From Dryococelus australis (Eukaryota; Arthropoda; Insecta; Phasmatodea; Phasmatidae): a DNA stretch of 64,000 nt. Positions within the stretch are counted from its first letter, which is position 1. Each line of letters starts with the position of its first letter. The notes under the pieces are model-generated. The model did not search any database, was not told the origin of the DNA, and worked only from the letters and a program-made list of their open reading frames with translations. Where the stretch lies: assembly GCA_029891345.1 (NCBI GenBank), contig CM057000.1, forward strand, positions 125,277,338-125,341,337. Direction: 5' to 3'. A program made the position numbers and the translations under genes. Shown piece after piece: positions 23,953 to 36,132 of this stretch.

Positions 23953-24529
23953 ACAAAAGCTCAGTTGTTGCCTCCGAGTCAACTTCATCAATACCGGAAT
24001 CGTATCTTAGTAAAACAGGATGATTAGCGAGTTGCATAATGTTTTGCCACTTACACATTACACAGTCTTTCCTCAAATGGACTGTGTTCGGCTGATTGAA
24101 GAAAGCCGGTGCACCATACAGACAATCTTCATCACAAGGCAAAAACGAGATTACATCTTCATCGCCTCTTAAATCCTCAGAGAGGAACGGATACACGTGT
24201 TAAATTTTATGTCCCAAAAACATTAGAAGAAATTCTTTAGGTAGCAACGAGAGAGTCTCAACGTCTAAGCTTAAAAGCATATTGGTTTGACCATATGTTA
24301 AAATGGCATTATACACTGTAACACATTCTTCATCACGATTTTGGCAGCAATGACCATCGTGCATATTACATGTTGTTGAAGCTTGTAGACTGCTGAACGT
24401 ATCGGAGATGTCTGTTGATGTACACCTCTTGGTGAAATCTGTAGTACGTCTCAGTTAAATCTTTTGACGTAAACCTTCCTGGCGGTACACTCCTAACACA
24501 ATCTGACTTCGACAACTGCTGGCTCAAGA
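23953..24529 (-). pseudogene. unrecognised module 1 of the 21-24.5 kb array, exon-like
   Basis: A good splice acceptor (ATTTTTCTTCCAG) would start an exon at 24529. The first frame (SDCVRSVPPGRFTSKDL) is followed, after a shift, by CNMHDGHCCQNRDEECV and a long acidic stretch. One stop at about 24200 separates it from YPFLSEDLRGDEDVISFLPC. Its end, CVMCKWQNIMQLANHPVLLR then YDSGI, resembles the MCN...CPV...DSEL pattern of modules 2-4 more loosely. Unrecognised family. It may be the first of the array and might connect to the GC-richer island at 25.1-25.7 kb. Confidence 0.4.
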
Positions 24530-25070
24530 CTGGAAGAAAAATTAATTTATTGCTATTTATATATTATACGAATTCAAAATGGTATTTACATATATTTGTC
24601 CATGATATACACATTTCTGCTAATAGTGGTTGGACATATTTGTAAAATGTCCTTATTACAGACACAATTTGTGTTTCGTAGAAAAAATATATACATTAGT
24701 TAGTTTCCAAATATCCTGTCGGTTTTTTTTTGTTGAAATATTGGATCTTTGATGGAAATGCGGTAATATTTGCTCAAATATATACATTTCTGGTATAAAT
24801 GTTAGTTGGTTGCCTTTATAAAATAAACTTGTTAGTTACAAAGTGTTCAATTTTCATAAAGAAAACGTGTTTACAGAATATATACATACACATATGTTGA
24901 AGAATGTTAGCTGGTAAAATGTTTAGATAGCAAAAATATTCTTTAAAGACTGGAAAATGGATTTTTCACTTATTTAGTTTTGTTCATTGAACAACAAAAT
25001 ATTTGCATCGTTACTTAGAATTATCTCAAAATGGTTTGTTTCTGTAAAAGTTTCCTGGACTTTTGAAGGA
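24530..25070. other. AT-rich spacer upstream of the module array
   Basis: Contains recurring ATATATACAT and GTTAGTTGGT-like words. No gene; possibly intronic if the minus-strand array is a spliced gene. Confidence 0.4.
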
Positions 25071-25720
25071 GTAAATGTGTTTTGCTGGGAAAGTGAAATT
25101 TTTCTCGTCGAGCCAGGCTTACGCTGACAGGCGACTTTTGCTGTTTCCCACAGGGATGGTAAATGTGGCTCGTGCAGGTGCGGCGGACTCACCTGCCTCG
25201 GTGCGAGAAATAGGGTGGATTCTTTGTGAGTGCGGGCATTGTGCTGGGAAGATGGTGTGAGGAGCGGTTTTGAATGAGATGAATGGTGAGGTTTTGTTCG
25301 GTGCGCGGCATGACTTGATGGAGCGAGGAGTCCTTGCTGGTGGGCAAAGGAAACCATAACTTTTCGGGATGGCATTTAGCGGAGGCATCCACACTGGGGA
25401 AGAGGATGGGTTGTAGGAGAACAGTTTTCGAAACTCTCCCCTCCTTGCCAGCGTTGTCTCCGTGCCACTCGGGGCAGAATAATATATTGTCTTTTCCACA
25501 GCGTGGTATGAGAGAAGTTGGGTGAAACAGCGAAATTGATTGTCTCGGTCATTGTGAGAGCTTCCACCGATTTCTTTGACTGTGTAGTGCGAGCGGCCAG
25601 GAAAATTTTTTGGTTTCCGAGAGCCAGGCGTTGGTTAGTCTTCACGAACAGAGCACACCTTCCCCGAACGAGCGAATACATCTCGTGTTTACACTGTTTA
25701 GGTTGGCTGCTTCGCTAAAC
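25071..25720. other. GC-richer island open on both strands
   Basis: Frames of 60-133 codons overlap here on both strands (for example 24974-25375 and 25119-25499 minus, 25334-25525 plus), reflecting low stop-codon density rather than identifiable proteins. It lies about 0.5 kb upstream of the minus-strand module array, so it could be a promoter/first-exon region. No TATA box or initiator can be assigned. A transposon fragment is equally possible. Confidence 0.35.
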
Positions 25721-27249
25721 TATCGTTTATAATAGAGATGTTTATACACGAATTAGGGAATATTACGTGCCTTTAAACATATATAGAGCTGTATATATTA
25801 TTAAGTTTTATGATAAAATTTTATGTAAATTGTGTCACATTGTAAGGAGTTCCCGTACAGTTGGTTCTCACTTATCATTTCGCTTAGTGTTTATTTGATC
25901 ATAAAATGGTTCATATGTTAAACTAAATCATCACTGAGCGTATTACTAAAATTTCCATATAAAGTATTTTGTTAAATTGTTATAAGATTACTGTTAATCT
26001 ATGCAATTTATATTACATGGAGAACAATATTTATTTTTGAATTGACGTGCAGGTATCGTGAAGGCAACCAGGCAGAGTTTTTGTTTTTGCTTGGAATGTT
26101 TGGCGTGAACATGAATTGAGAGAGCACTAAATGGAGACGGCTGTAAAAAAGTTTGTTGAAATAAGTATGTAGTTGCAACTAGTGTCCTGCCGAACCAAAT
26201 GATTTGTTAATGAAGATGATTTCCTGCAGTCCTGGAGAGTATTGTCCACCCCTGATGATGGCTACATCTACATGTTGGACCGATGTTGCTGTCCAAGTTT
26301 CATAACTCGTGGTTTGGAGGATCTTTGACTTTGATGGTAACCAGATCTTCATGACTTTGTGTCTGCATTACGTCATGTAAGGCAGTACCTTTAAATTTAA
26401 ATATATACCAAATTTTCATAATGAACTTTTGTTCCAAACTTCTCCAGTCAGTGATTCATCAAAGTGGCTTAGTCTCAGAGGCCTGGATCATTATTTGATG
26501 TGAAGCTGAAGTCACACAATCGAGAGTTTTTGTTGTTTTGTAAGACTGAATTGCTGGCCGATGGCACATGTAGGAGTGCAGTTTCATGGACCATTTTATC
26601 GAGCTTAATATTAATTTGCATTTGTTCGTTGTTTAGTTATCATGGAATATTTAGGGAACATCCTAAATTTGTTCCTAAAAGTAATCATATTCTCAATATC
26701 ATCCTATTCATTTTCTGACAACAGGTAGTAGTTCTTCCTTCTTTGATTTTTTTATTGTAGGATGGAAGGGTAGTTGTGACATGTTGTCCTGTGTATTGTT
26801 AGAATTGTATGTTTATAAAAAAATATAAACTAGATTTTTACATGTGCTTTCTGTCGGTAGAGCATATCTTAAGGTTGCGCTATTAAATCATTACTAGTAC
26901 AAGTTTCTGCCAATATGATCTCAGTAAGCATGATGATTTAAGGTGATAATTCTGAAAATATTTTTTTAAAAATTCTTTTTCTTCAATATAATTAACAAGT
27001 TGATGTTAACAAATATACATGTGAAAAGGCTCCCATATCTCTACATCCACGAACTATGCTCTTATAAATAATACTGTACGAAACTCTGCAACATATAAGT
27101 AGCTATCACTATAAAAATACATACATTTATTTAAACTTGGTGTTGAAAACAAAGCATTTTTCTTGGATATTTTTATTATGAGAAAAAATTTGCACATGTT
27201 TTAAGTAATCAATCAGTTCGTCTGGTTTCTGTTGCATGATTAGAGAGCA
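25721..27249. other. AT-rich DNA without a recognised gene
   Basis: Short frames only. Confidence 0.5.
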
Positions 27250-28065
27250 GATGAGGGTGACGTATGTGTGAGTATGTGAAGGGAGTTGTAATTTTATTGT
27301 GTTAACTGAGCGTTTCGTTAAATTTAATTTGTTCCATTCGGTAATTACATGAATACAGGCCCGTAGATTCAATGTTATGTGATTAAAGTGATAAGTTACG
27401 TTTCTAAGGAAAACTCTTTCATTTCATGATTAAAATCGGTTTAACGAGTTTGTTTCGCTGAAATAGTTCGTTCTTTTATGCTATTCGACTAGTGATTAAA
27501 GTAGTTCGTTCGGTAACCTATTTCAATGTCTCTTTTAATAAAAAAATAAATTTACTTCGCCGGAAAGAAAACATTTCTCCTATATCTAAACTAGTCAAAT
27601 CCTCAGTACGCCTCCAGACCTTCGACCTGGCCGCGTAGCCTGCTCTGCATATCAGTCACAAACAAAAAAACGTGTCTCTTATACCACTTTTACACCAAAC
27701 ATTAACTCCCATACAAACAATTATAACCTGCTCCTCTGGTCATCAGTCTCAGGACCTCACAGAGGCAACACCGAACTTGCTCTGGCAATATGACCCTTAT
27801 GACATGAATACATTAATAAACATTCTTTCATATAAAAAATCCCATAAAGTTAAAAAATAATATCAAAACATTCTTTAATTAATCGATTATCGATATAATC
27901 AATCGGGTAATTAATCTAATTCATTATTCAATTAATATATTTAATTAGTCAATTAGTCAAAGAACTAATTAATCTAAATTGTATATCATGATTTGGCACT
28001 TAGTCCATGCTTGCACCAAATTCGACAGGGGCCACTCTTGCACAAAGTGACCCAGAAGTGGGTCA
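27250..28065 (-). repeat. solo LTR, inverted relative to the 10 kb LTR
   Basis: The reverse complement matches 9992-10810 across its length. It begins TGACCC at 28065 and follows GTGCAAGAGTGG, AGTGCCAAATCATGATAT, GGAGAAATRTTTTCTTT, GAAAGAGTTTTCCTTAG and CACACATAC near 27261. No gag or pol is adjacent, so it behaves as a solo LTR. Next to its start the minus strand reads AGTAGGGGG, similar to the polypurine tract of the 9.9 kb copy, so a few bases of internal sequence may remain. The 3' edge is uncertain by about 15 bp. Confidence 0.75.
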
Positions 28066-28901
28066 CCCCCTACTATTGACTGACTTTACGATGGTCCGGC
28101 GTGGAGATGGTTACTACAATAACACTTAGTTTTATGAGTACTAACATTTTATTTACATTCACGATTGCATATAAGACCCTTACAAATGATTTTTAGCGAA
28201 AAACTAAATTTAATTAGATGATTGGACTATTACAAATACACATTTCTAATAGTGGAGGTGGGTAGTACTAGCTAATAAATAATCAACACACACTAATTTC
28301 AAATAAATAAAACATTATTATTCATATTCAAAATAACAACTACAATTATGAATAGACAATTATAACACTTTATTGTACATTTTCGCGCACACAAATATAT
28401 ATATAAATATTCCTTCTCACATTAATATTAAACTAACCTAACCACAATTACCATTTTTTCTCTTTCTCTTGTAGTCAACTCCACAGTAAACAGTCCAGCT
28501 ACTCTCTCTTGCAACTGACACCAGGAAGTCTACTGGAAGGCGAATCTTCAAAATATGAATCACGTGTTTGGATGTCCGGAACGAACAGACTTGAGGAGGG
28601 GGCAGTGTTACGGGCTCGCTGTTGCGCATCCCACGCGAGCGAGTGGAAGTGAAGGACAGCAGTTATATGATAGTAGTTGCAGCAAGCAAAGGATTGTTTT
28701 GAATGAACAGGCGAGCGATAGGTTGGTGAACGTGTTACAGAAAGCGATCCGACACGATTATTCTTTTTGTGGTTTGCGCTGCTTTCCCTGGTTGTATTGT
28801 TTTCTGTGTTTATCTGAAGAATGCTTTGGATTACTGACCTCGTTCCCTCAGCGTGACTCTGGGTACGTTGAACCTTCCAGATGGCCAGTGCGAACATTAT
28901 A
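28066..28901. other. AT-rich then GC-richer DNA, no recognised gene
   Basis: 28440-28900 is GC-richer and open on both strands (plus 28555-28917, minus 28499-28897) but with no known domain. It ends at the Tc1 insertion point. Confidence 0.4.
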
Positions 28902-30094
28902 CACTATCGACCAATAAGTAATTGAGCACCTGTCCACAATGTTTGCTAGGTGGTTGTCACCCCATTAGGATGTCGTAGGGCCACCTCTTGCGGCCATAAC
29001 AGCAGCCACCCTGTCTGGCATGCCCTCTATGAGTGTTTGCAGAACATCCACAGGAATTCGTCGCCATTCCTATTGCAACCATTCCATGAGTTGAGCAATG
29101 GATTTTGGCCGTGCCTGACGAGTCCTCACCCGGGGATCCAATTCGTCTCAAAGATGTTCTATAGGGCTGAGGTCAGCGCTCTGGGCGGGCCTGTCCAATC
29201 GGCGAACATTGTTGTCAGCGTACCACTGCATAGCAGCCCTTGAAACATGGCACCTGGTGTTGTCATCCTGGAAGAACACGGGTCCATTCCGTAAAAACGC
29301 TACAATGTTGGGAGCATTTCATTATCCAGAAAGTTACAATAGGCCTCTGTGTATCATGCTATTACGTACAAACACCAGCGGTCCTCCGCCGAAGGCCGTG
29401 AAACAGCCCCACACCATCACTCCACCACCACCGAATTTCTCTAGTTGGCACTCTACACTGCGGCAGAAGCCGTTCCCCAGGTAGACGCCACATCGGACCG
29501 GAATAATGTAAACCTCGACTCATCACTCCACAGAACCGATTTCCACTGCCCCAGGGTCCAGTTGCGACGGTCCAAACACCACCTGAGTTGCCGAGCTTTA
29601 TTGCATGTCGTGATATGGTGCTTATATGCAGTTGCTCTTCCGAATTATCCAATACGGTGGGCCTCTGTACTCAATGTTCCAATGAAAACTGATACTCTTG
29701 TTGCTGCATGAAACTCCTGTTGGATGATAGTCATGGGTTGTGGCCAATTTTTGACAACTCCACGTTTCAGGGTGCTGCTATTTCTGTCGATCAAGGTTGG
29801 AGGTCGCCCAGAACGTGCAGCATTGGCACAATGCTCATCGACCTTCCACTTACTCAGGACGAATGCAACCATTGATTTGGGCCTGTTTACCTTCCGTGCA
29901 ATCACTTGGCTAGACAGCCTACTGAGATGGCAGCCAATAATCACGCCCTTTTCGAAGTCCGATAGCTCTACCTCGTGCCATCTTATTGTCAACTGGTTAT
30001 ACACCGGCCTGCAGTGTATGGCGGCCACAGAAGTCAACTGACGTAATGAATTACCTATCTTCACAGGTGCCCAATTAATTATTTGTTGATAGTG
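28902..30094 (-). mobile_element. Tc1-like DNA transposon, complete ends
   Basis: A 1,193 bp element with terminal inverted repeats: CACTATCGACCAATAAGTAA on the left, complementary to a right end reading AATTATTTGTTGATAGTG. Similarity continues inward through the GCACCTGT block. It is flanked by TA at 28900-28901 and 30095-30096, the target-site duplication typical of Tc1/mariner. Size and structure fit a full-length Tc1 element; only the transposase has decayed. Confidence 0.93.
28960..29985 (-). pseudogene. Tc1 transposase, DD34E, frameshifted
   Basis: Encoded on the minus strand within the 1.19 kb element. An N-terminal paired-like helix-turn-helix region (LSDFEKGVIIGCHLSRLSS, then IARKVNRPKSMV) is followed by RSGRPP. 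The catalytic domain shows SDESRF with the first Asp, FFQDDNTRCHVSRA with the second, and SADLSPIEHL with the Glu, exactly 34 residues after the second Asp. The enzyme would cut and paste the element at TA sites. Several frame changes split it (main frames 29645-30256 and 29362-29652), and a TGA replaces the Trp expected after PIEHL. It is therefore inactive although all three catalytic residues survive. Confidence 0.9.
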
Positions 30095-31668
30095 TATAAG
30101 TGTGACAGGCCTCCAAGCCGAGGAGTTGGTGAGAGAATGAGTGGCTGAGTTCCGAGCGATAGAATACGAGCAGCTTGAGAAGTGACAAGCGGAACGGAAA
30201 TCTGTTACTGCGAGTATCAAGCAGTGAAGAGTGCTGACATGTACTTTTGTTTTCATTCTAGGAAAAGAGAGTACTTACAAATTACACTCTCACGGCAAAT
30301 TTTGTGAATAAAACATGCAGAAGTATTTTATGTAAAATGTTTACTTTCACATTTTACTTATTTGTGTTAGGTTACATCGAATGGAGAGTGGGCACGCCCT
30401 TAGTCAAATGTGTTTTAATGTATTAATACTTCAAGTAAATATCTGTGGATTTGTTAAAATACTTGTGGCTCAAAAATTTAAGAATGCTTTTATGTGTGAA
30501 TATAAATAATTAATTAGACCTACCTGTGTTTTAAAATTTAAGAAAGTTTCATGAAAATACTTTAACAAACTTTGTTTTATGAAACAAAACAGCCAATTAT
30601 TATAATTAGTCGAGGTCTTGAGTTATTGTCATATCATTTCGCAGCAGCTTATGCATGTTAGTAAAATGTTAATAATTATTTAGGCCTACATATGCTTCAA
30701 GAAAGAACCTCAGACCTAGCCAACTCCATTCGTACAATGACACAATCGCATCTACGACATTTATACTATTATGCTGTACTTATTCGTGACAAAATGGAGA
30801 TATACGTCTTCACTTACACTCGTAAATATTCACAATTTAGATTCAGCAAGTAACATATTTTGAAGTTTAAAAAAAAAAAAGAGTACGAATAAAAATATTT
30901 TATAACCAGCTAAATTAAAAGTAAATTATCAACTGTTGCTAGATATAAGGTTATAATTCATACAATTTTTATTAACTTCTCTAAAAAATCTCCCAGGATT
31001 CTATAGCATTCACATATTAATAAAGCAACTACGGTACCAGAGTCGTAGTATTTAGTAGACTTTTCATAGTAGCAAATAGAGAGGATGGAAATATTTTATT
31101 GGTTACACCTAATAATAGCATGTACTACTATATTATGCATTTATTACATCCAGTCTGTATTTACATGTTTGTTTGAGTTAATGAAAAAAAAAAAATTGTA
31201 CACAATTTATTGTAATGCCTTCGAAAATATACATATTAAACTCAATGAATTATGCTAAATATCGTCACAAAAATATAATATCGAAGATATGTTGTGAACT
31301 TTTTATTTTTTGCAGAAAAGGCTACATTTATGTTATTCATGGCAATACTTGATTAGAAAAACTAAACGACATTTTAGGCATGGGAATTCAAAGTGTTTAC
31401 AGAATAACATCACCCGAGTGCCCTTTCCCTTTCCTTGCCACTTTTAAACCACTCATGGTGTTTAGTTTGTTTGACTCTTATCTCAACATGCACATCTCCC
31501 CCTCCCCCCCCCCCCTGCGAACCCGACAGTGCCACTGGTAGCCGGCGACTACACTGTTCACGTGCCCAGTGCTCACTGGCCGATGGAAACGCAAACACCT
31601 GCGCCTGCAGCTACCGACACTTTCAAAATGACTAATCGCTGTTATCGATACTGTTGAAGTGAAGCGTA
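30095..31668. other. AT-rich DNA without a recognised gene
   Basis: Short frames only; poly-A runs near 30870 and 31185, and a C run at about 31503-31515. Confidence 0.5.
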
Positions 31669-31908
31669 GAGATTTGGACGGCTCTTAACATCGAGGCCTT
31701 GAGAGCCGACGAGGGTGATTGTGGTGAGTATGGAGCAGTGCCGGAATGAGAAGTCGGGGAAACGGGAGATCCCCGAGAAAACCCGCCGACCAGCGGCATC
31801 GCCCGGCACGATCCAACACATGCGATAATCCGGAGTGACCTGGCTGCGGTTTGAACCCGGATCGCCTTGGTGGGAGGCGAGCACGCTAACCGCTCAGCCA
31901 CCATGACC
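31669..31908 (-). repeat. tRNA-derived SINE, copy 1
   Basis: Read on the minus strand it starts near GGTCATGGTGGCTGAGCGG, containing an RNA polymerase III A box (TGGCTGAGCGGTTAGC), then a B box (GGTTCAAACC), then a tRNA-unrelated body ending TTAAGAGCCGTCCAAATCTC. The same body occurs at 61869-62110 (same orientation) and 58340-58545 (opposite orientation). It would be copied by a LINE partner that is not present here. A separate tRNA gene was considered and rejected because no acceptor stem closes. Confidence 0.85.
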
Positions 31909-32189
31909 CTGATACTCTTGAAGAATTGCTGTGAAGAATATCGATGAAGATAAGGAGGAGGGTGTTTAACAGGTGCTAAGTTTCACCAAATACAGTCGAG
32001 TTTTCTGCTGTATTTGGTGTAACTATGTGACGTTGGAATGGGAAAGGGTGGGATGAGAAAGGGGTAGGGATTAAGGTCGATGTTGGAAATGGAAAGGGCG
32101 AAGAGGAAATTGCGCTATCCCAACCAGTGTCTTAGGACAAGGATTGGTGCATGCGATCTCTGATGTCATGGTGCTGTCGATATATCGAT

Positions 32190-32345
32190 AGTACCGAAAT
32201 GCTCAATGATACCAAAATTATCGGTAATACTGAAATAATATATAATACCGAAATGATCGATAATACCGAAATAATTTATAATGCCAAAGTCGTCGATAAT
32301 ATCGAAACCAATTATATTATCGTTAATATCATTATCGTCAGTGCA
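32190..32345. repeat. 18 bp minisatellite (GATAATACCGAAATGATC-like)
   Basis: About eight degenerate units of 18 bp; in the plus frame they encode repeating NTEII(Y/D) hexapeptides, which is a repeat artefact rather than a gene. Confidence 0.75.
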
Positions 32346-34859
32346 CTGACACGCCACCACGGCAGCTGGGTGAGCATAAGCTGTTGGCGCGGCGCATAAT
32401 GCTAATGGACTGTTTTGACCACTTGGGGCGTGTGTACTCGAGCACGTACAAGTACCTTTAAGCTGACGAGGGATTTTCTGGCCCGAGGACCTTCGCAACC
32501 AAGAGAGCAGCTGACTGTTCCTAGCCACCACTCGAGCAGAACAGTTGTGCTTGTGTACCGTTTGGAAGTTCTTAATAAAATCTGTACACATGCGATGCGT
32601 ACCGTGTTTTCGTTGTGTCCCTCGCTTGCCCTTTCACTATAGTATCTCGGTAGCTAATTGGTATCTTTTGACTTCCAATATTACTGAAAATATTTGTGAT
32701 ATGTATCAATACTATCAACAGTTGTAAACTACCACTACGATATGTGACAGCGACAGTAGGCAAAACAGAAACATCAGTGATCGCCTCAAAGCAAAAGAAG
32801 CCAGTGTTTGTCAATACATGTCCGATAGCGACTCTCAAGGCAAAAGTTGTTCCGTGGATCTGAGAAACCCGCATGACCTCACTTTTCACGAAGTGTCACC
32901 GTTGGTTTGAAGGGGATGGTGTAGCGAGTGGTGACAAAGATTTCTATCCTGATATCTTGGTGTGAGAGCAGAAACAATTGGAAGTAACATGTAATCTATA
33001 GTACATTCCCTCATTGGAAGCAACTTTCTCGGAGCCCTGCTAAATATCTACTTGCAGGTCCGTTTCGTATCCTTCCGCCAAATGTAAACAAACATTGACA
33101 TGTGACTGTCATGTAGCATCTGACAAAATCAATGTTTACATGCCATTGTGTGTGTACATGTGTTCGTATACTTTCGCTACACCTAAACATAAACATTGAA
33201 ATGTGACTTCTACTTTTATACCTGTCAAATGTATTGTCAAAGAATTCTGCCATATTCCAAAAACCATTCCGTACGAATATTCACAGTTTAGGCCTCTTAA
33301 CATTATTTAGGTCAGCTTTATGACGTTTTAAAAATGTCTGATTTGACAACAGTTCTTACGGTTATTTTACATTAACATATTTGTTTTCCACGACATAGCA
33401 CAATACATGTAATGCACGTTAGTATTTTGCCGCGACTGTGTTTAATACTGTTACAACTGCGAGGTAAAGGGCAGCACTAATCATCAGTTTTTAATTGATA
33501 TTTGTTGGGTTATTTCTTTAAAAGGATGGTCTCAGTTGGAATAAATATTGTAACGAAGGAACAACCAGTCAAACAAAAAAGGCACATTAAATTCAAGCTC
33601 GCAACTCGTGTTGCTCATTTTTGTCATACAAACTTTAAAAGATAACCGTGAACATGCACACAAATAAGCCTACGATAACTTTTATTCCGCTCATATTTCT
33701 ATGTATTGCTACTTACTGTTTATTAGGTTTATTGAAATTTATCGGGCTGGGCTTAGTATTTTTCTTTTGGGATTGTGGCAAGTTACGTTACACGACTGCG
33801 TTTCAAACCCCTTAGGGCAAAGGTACAACGTTGTGATAAATAAACAGACGTGTATGTATATAATTAACTTCGTCATAGAAACAGTTCACACACACGCACA
33901 CACAGGGCCAACGTATCGACCACGAACCACAAAGGCACGCCATTTCACAGACGCAATAATTAACGAACACACGTTACAGTTTATTCATTACTGCCGTGGA
34001 AACACAGATTTATCACAACATCGTAACTTGTCTAGGTAGGTTTAAAAAACACAACGTCTACAAACGTGATGTGTTAATTTGAAGTACTTCTCGGAGTAAG
34101 AATAATTTTCATTTCGTTTGACAAAAAGTAACACGCCATGTCATGGCTCGCCACGACTGCCAACTTCACTAGGTAACTGCCCTGCCATCATATCTAAATA
34201 TATTAAAATACGTATTAAAACATTAAAATCTCTTTCATTTGTAAATTACACATTCAGAAATTATTATTTTGCTGTAATAAGTATGAAATATGCTACAATT
34301 GAAAACGTGTATAAAGGGTTTGCTTAATGGCGAAGTGAAATTTTCCGAGTATGAAAGAGACGAAGAAAGAGAAAGAGGGCGAGAAGCCTCGCCAACAGAC
34401 AGTTTTTCAATTGCTTTCTCGTATGATAAAACAACACCGTACCATTACGGCCCACTAACGATATTTTCCGCTGTTATTTTAAACTGTAAATACGAGATAT
34501 GTTGCCATCGGGGCTACTTAAATATTTCTATAGGGACCATTTAATTTACAAATAGTATACTAAAACACGAGGTTAAAATAATATTTTAACTGTGAACTAT
34601 TTCTTACCGGTCGTTGCCAACACGTCGCTGCACTCGCTGTTGTTAATTCATATTTAAAAAAGAAATAAATATTACAAGTTTTAGAATATATTAAGGTAAA
34701 GGTTCATTTATTCACTAATACAGTACTCTAAAGCTAACCACAGTGTTATATATTTGTGGAATACAGGCTATTGAAAAAAACAGGTGACATGTTATGCCTA
34801 GCGTGTTTTTTCAAAGGATGATTTTCATAAGTCGCTTCCAATCGGGAATGGACTATAGC
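32346..34859. other. no recognised gene; possible family 1 TIR remnant at 33027-33085
   Basis: Around 33030 the words GAGCCCTGCTAAATATCTACTTG and CCTTCCGCCAAATGTAAACAAA echo the left part of the 420 bp TIR class but without an intact terminus. Otherwise only short frames; the 112-codon frame at 33701-34039 has no recognisable features. Confidence 0.4.
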
Positions 34860-35279
34860 TATAGTCCGTCTCACGCCCAGATTGCAGTACACGGCTTATG
34901 GCGCTCACTGTTGCCAGATTGCTTCAGCTTTCTGACGTAACTGGCAAGCTGGGAAACAAATGGGCGGTGAAGGAAACGGCCTGATTAAGATCATTTTTAT
35001 CTGTTTACCTCCCTGCCAACTCGTAAAGGAATCCAATCCTGCGACGCAAAGCTAAGCGGCTCATTTGAAACTGAAGCCTGTGAGAAACCCTATCATTGCG
35101 ATAGCATGGCGCGCACGCAACGAAAATGGCATTTTTTTAAATTCTGAATAAAGGTAACACATCAGGCGACAGTGCACACATGAACAAGGACTGAGTTAAC
35201 GACAGAAACCATGCATTGGAAAGCGAGAGTGAATGTCCATTACACTGCACACTGCTATCTAAGAGCGAGAGGCTCTGTA
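34860..35279 (+). mobile_element. MITE family 2, copy 1
   Basis: A ~420 bp block repeated at 57789-58207 in the same orientation with high similarity throughout (TGGCGCTCACTGTTGCCAGA, CCTCCCTGCCAACTCGTAAA, GACGCAAAGCTAAGCGGCTC). Its ends are imperfect inverted repeats: TATAGTCCGTCTCACGCCCAGA on the left against the complement of TCTAAGAGCGAGAGGCTCTGTA on the right. Non-coding, so a non-autonomous DNA element. A 16 bp palindrome, GACTATAGCTATAGTC (34851-34866), spans its left edge. Confidence 0.75.
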
Positions 35280-35284
35280 GTAAA

Positions 35285-35460
35285 CGCTATTCACGGTAAA
35301 GTGAGCACTTTTAAAAGCCCTGCCAAGTTTCCACTTTTAGCCCGTTGGTAGTGTATCGTTCCGCATACAAAAATATGCACAGTCATGTGACTTTCAGATG
35401 GTGTTTACGTCAGCTGGCTCGTTTGTCCACTGCATACTCATTAACTAAAATAGACAGCTA
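35285..35460 (+). mobile_element. truncated family 1 TIR element, copy D (left end only)
   Basis: Starts CGCTATTCACGGTAAAGTGA, a one-base variant of the family end, then AAAAGCCCTGCC as in the 420 bp class. The sequence runs directly into the (CA)n tract at 35461, and no matching right end is found beyond it, so the copy is truncated or interrupted. Confidence 0.65.

Positions 35461-36132
<672 letters not shown>

Noticed and set aside
6591-28065. Single large inverted duplication explaining both the polymerase and the LTR pairs
   Set aside because: On the plus strand the order is polymerase then LTR; on the minus strand it is LTR then polymerase, and the intervening sequences do not match.
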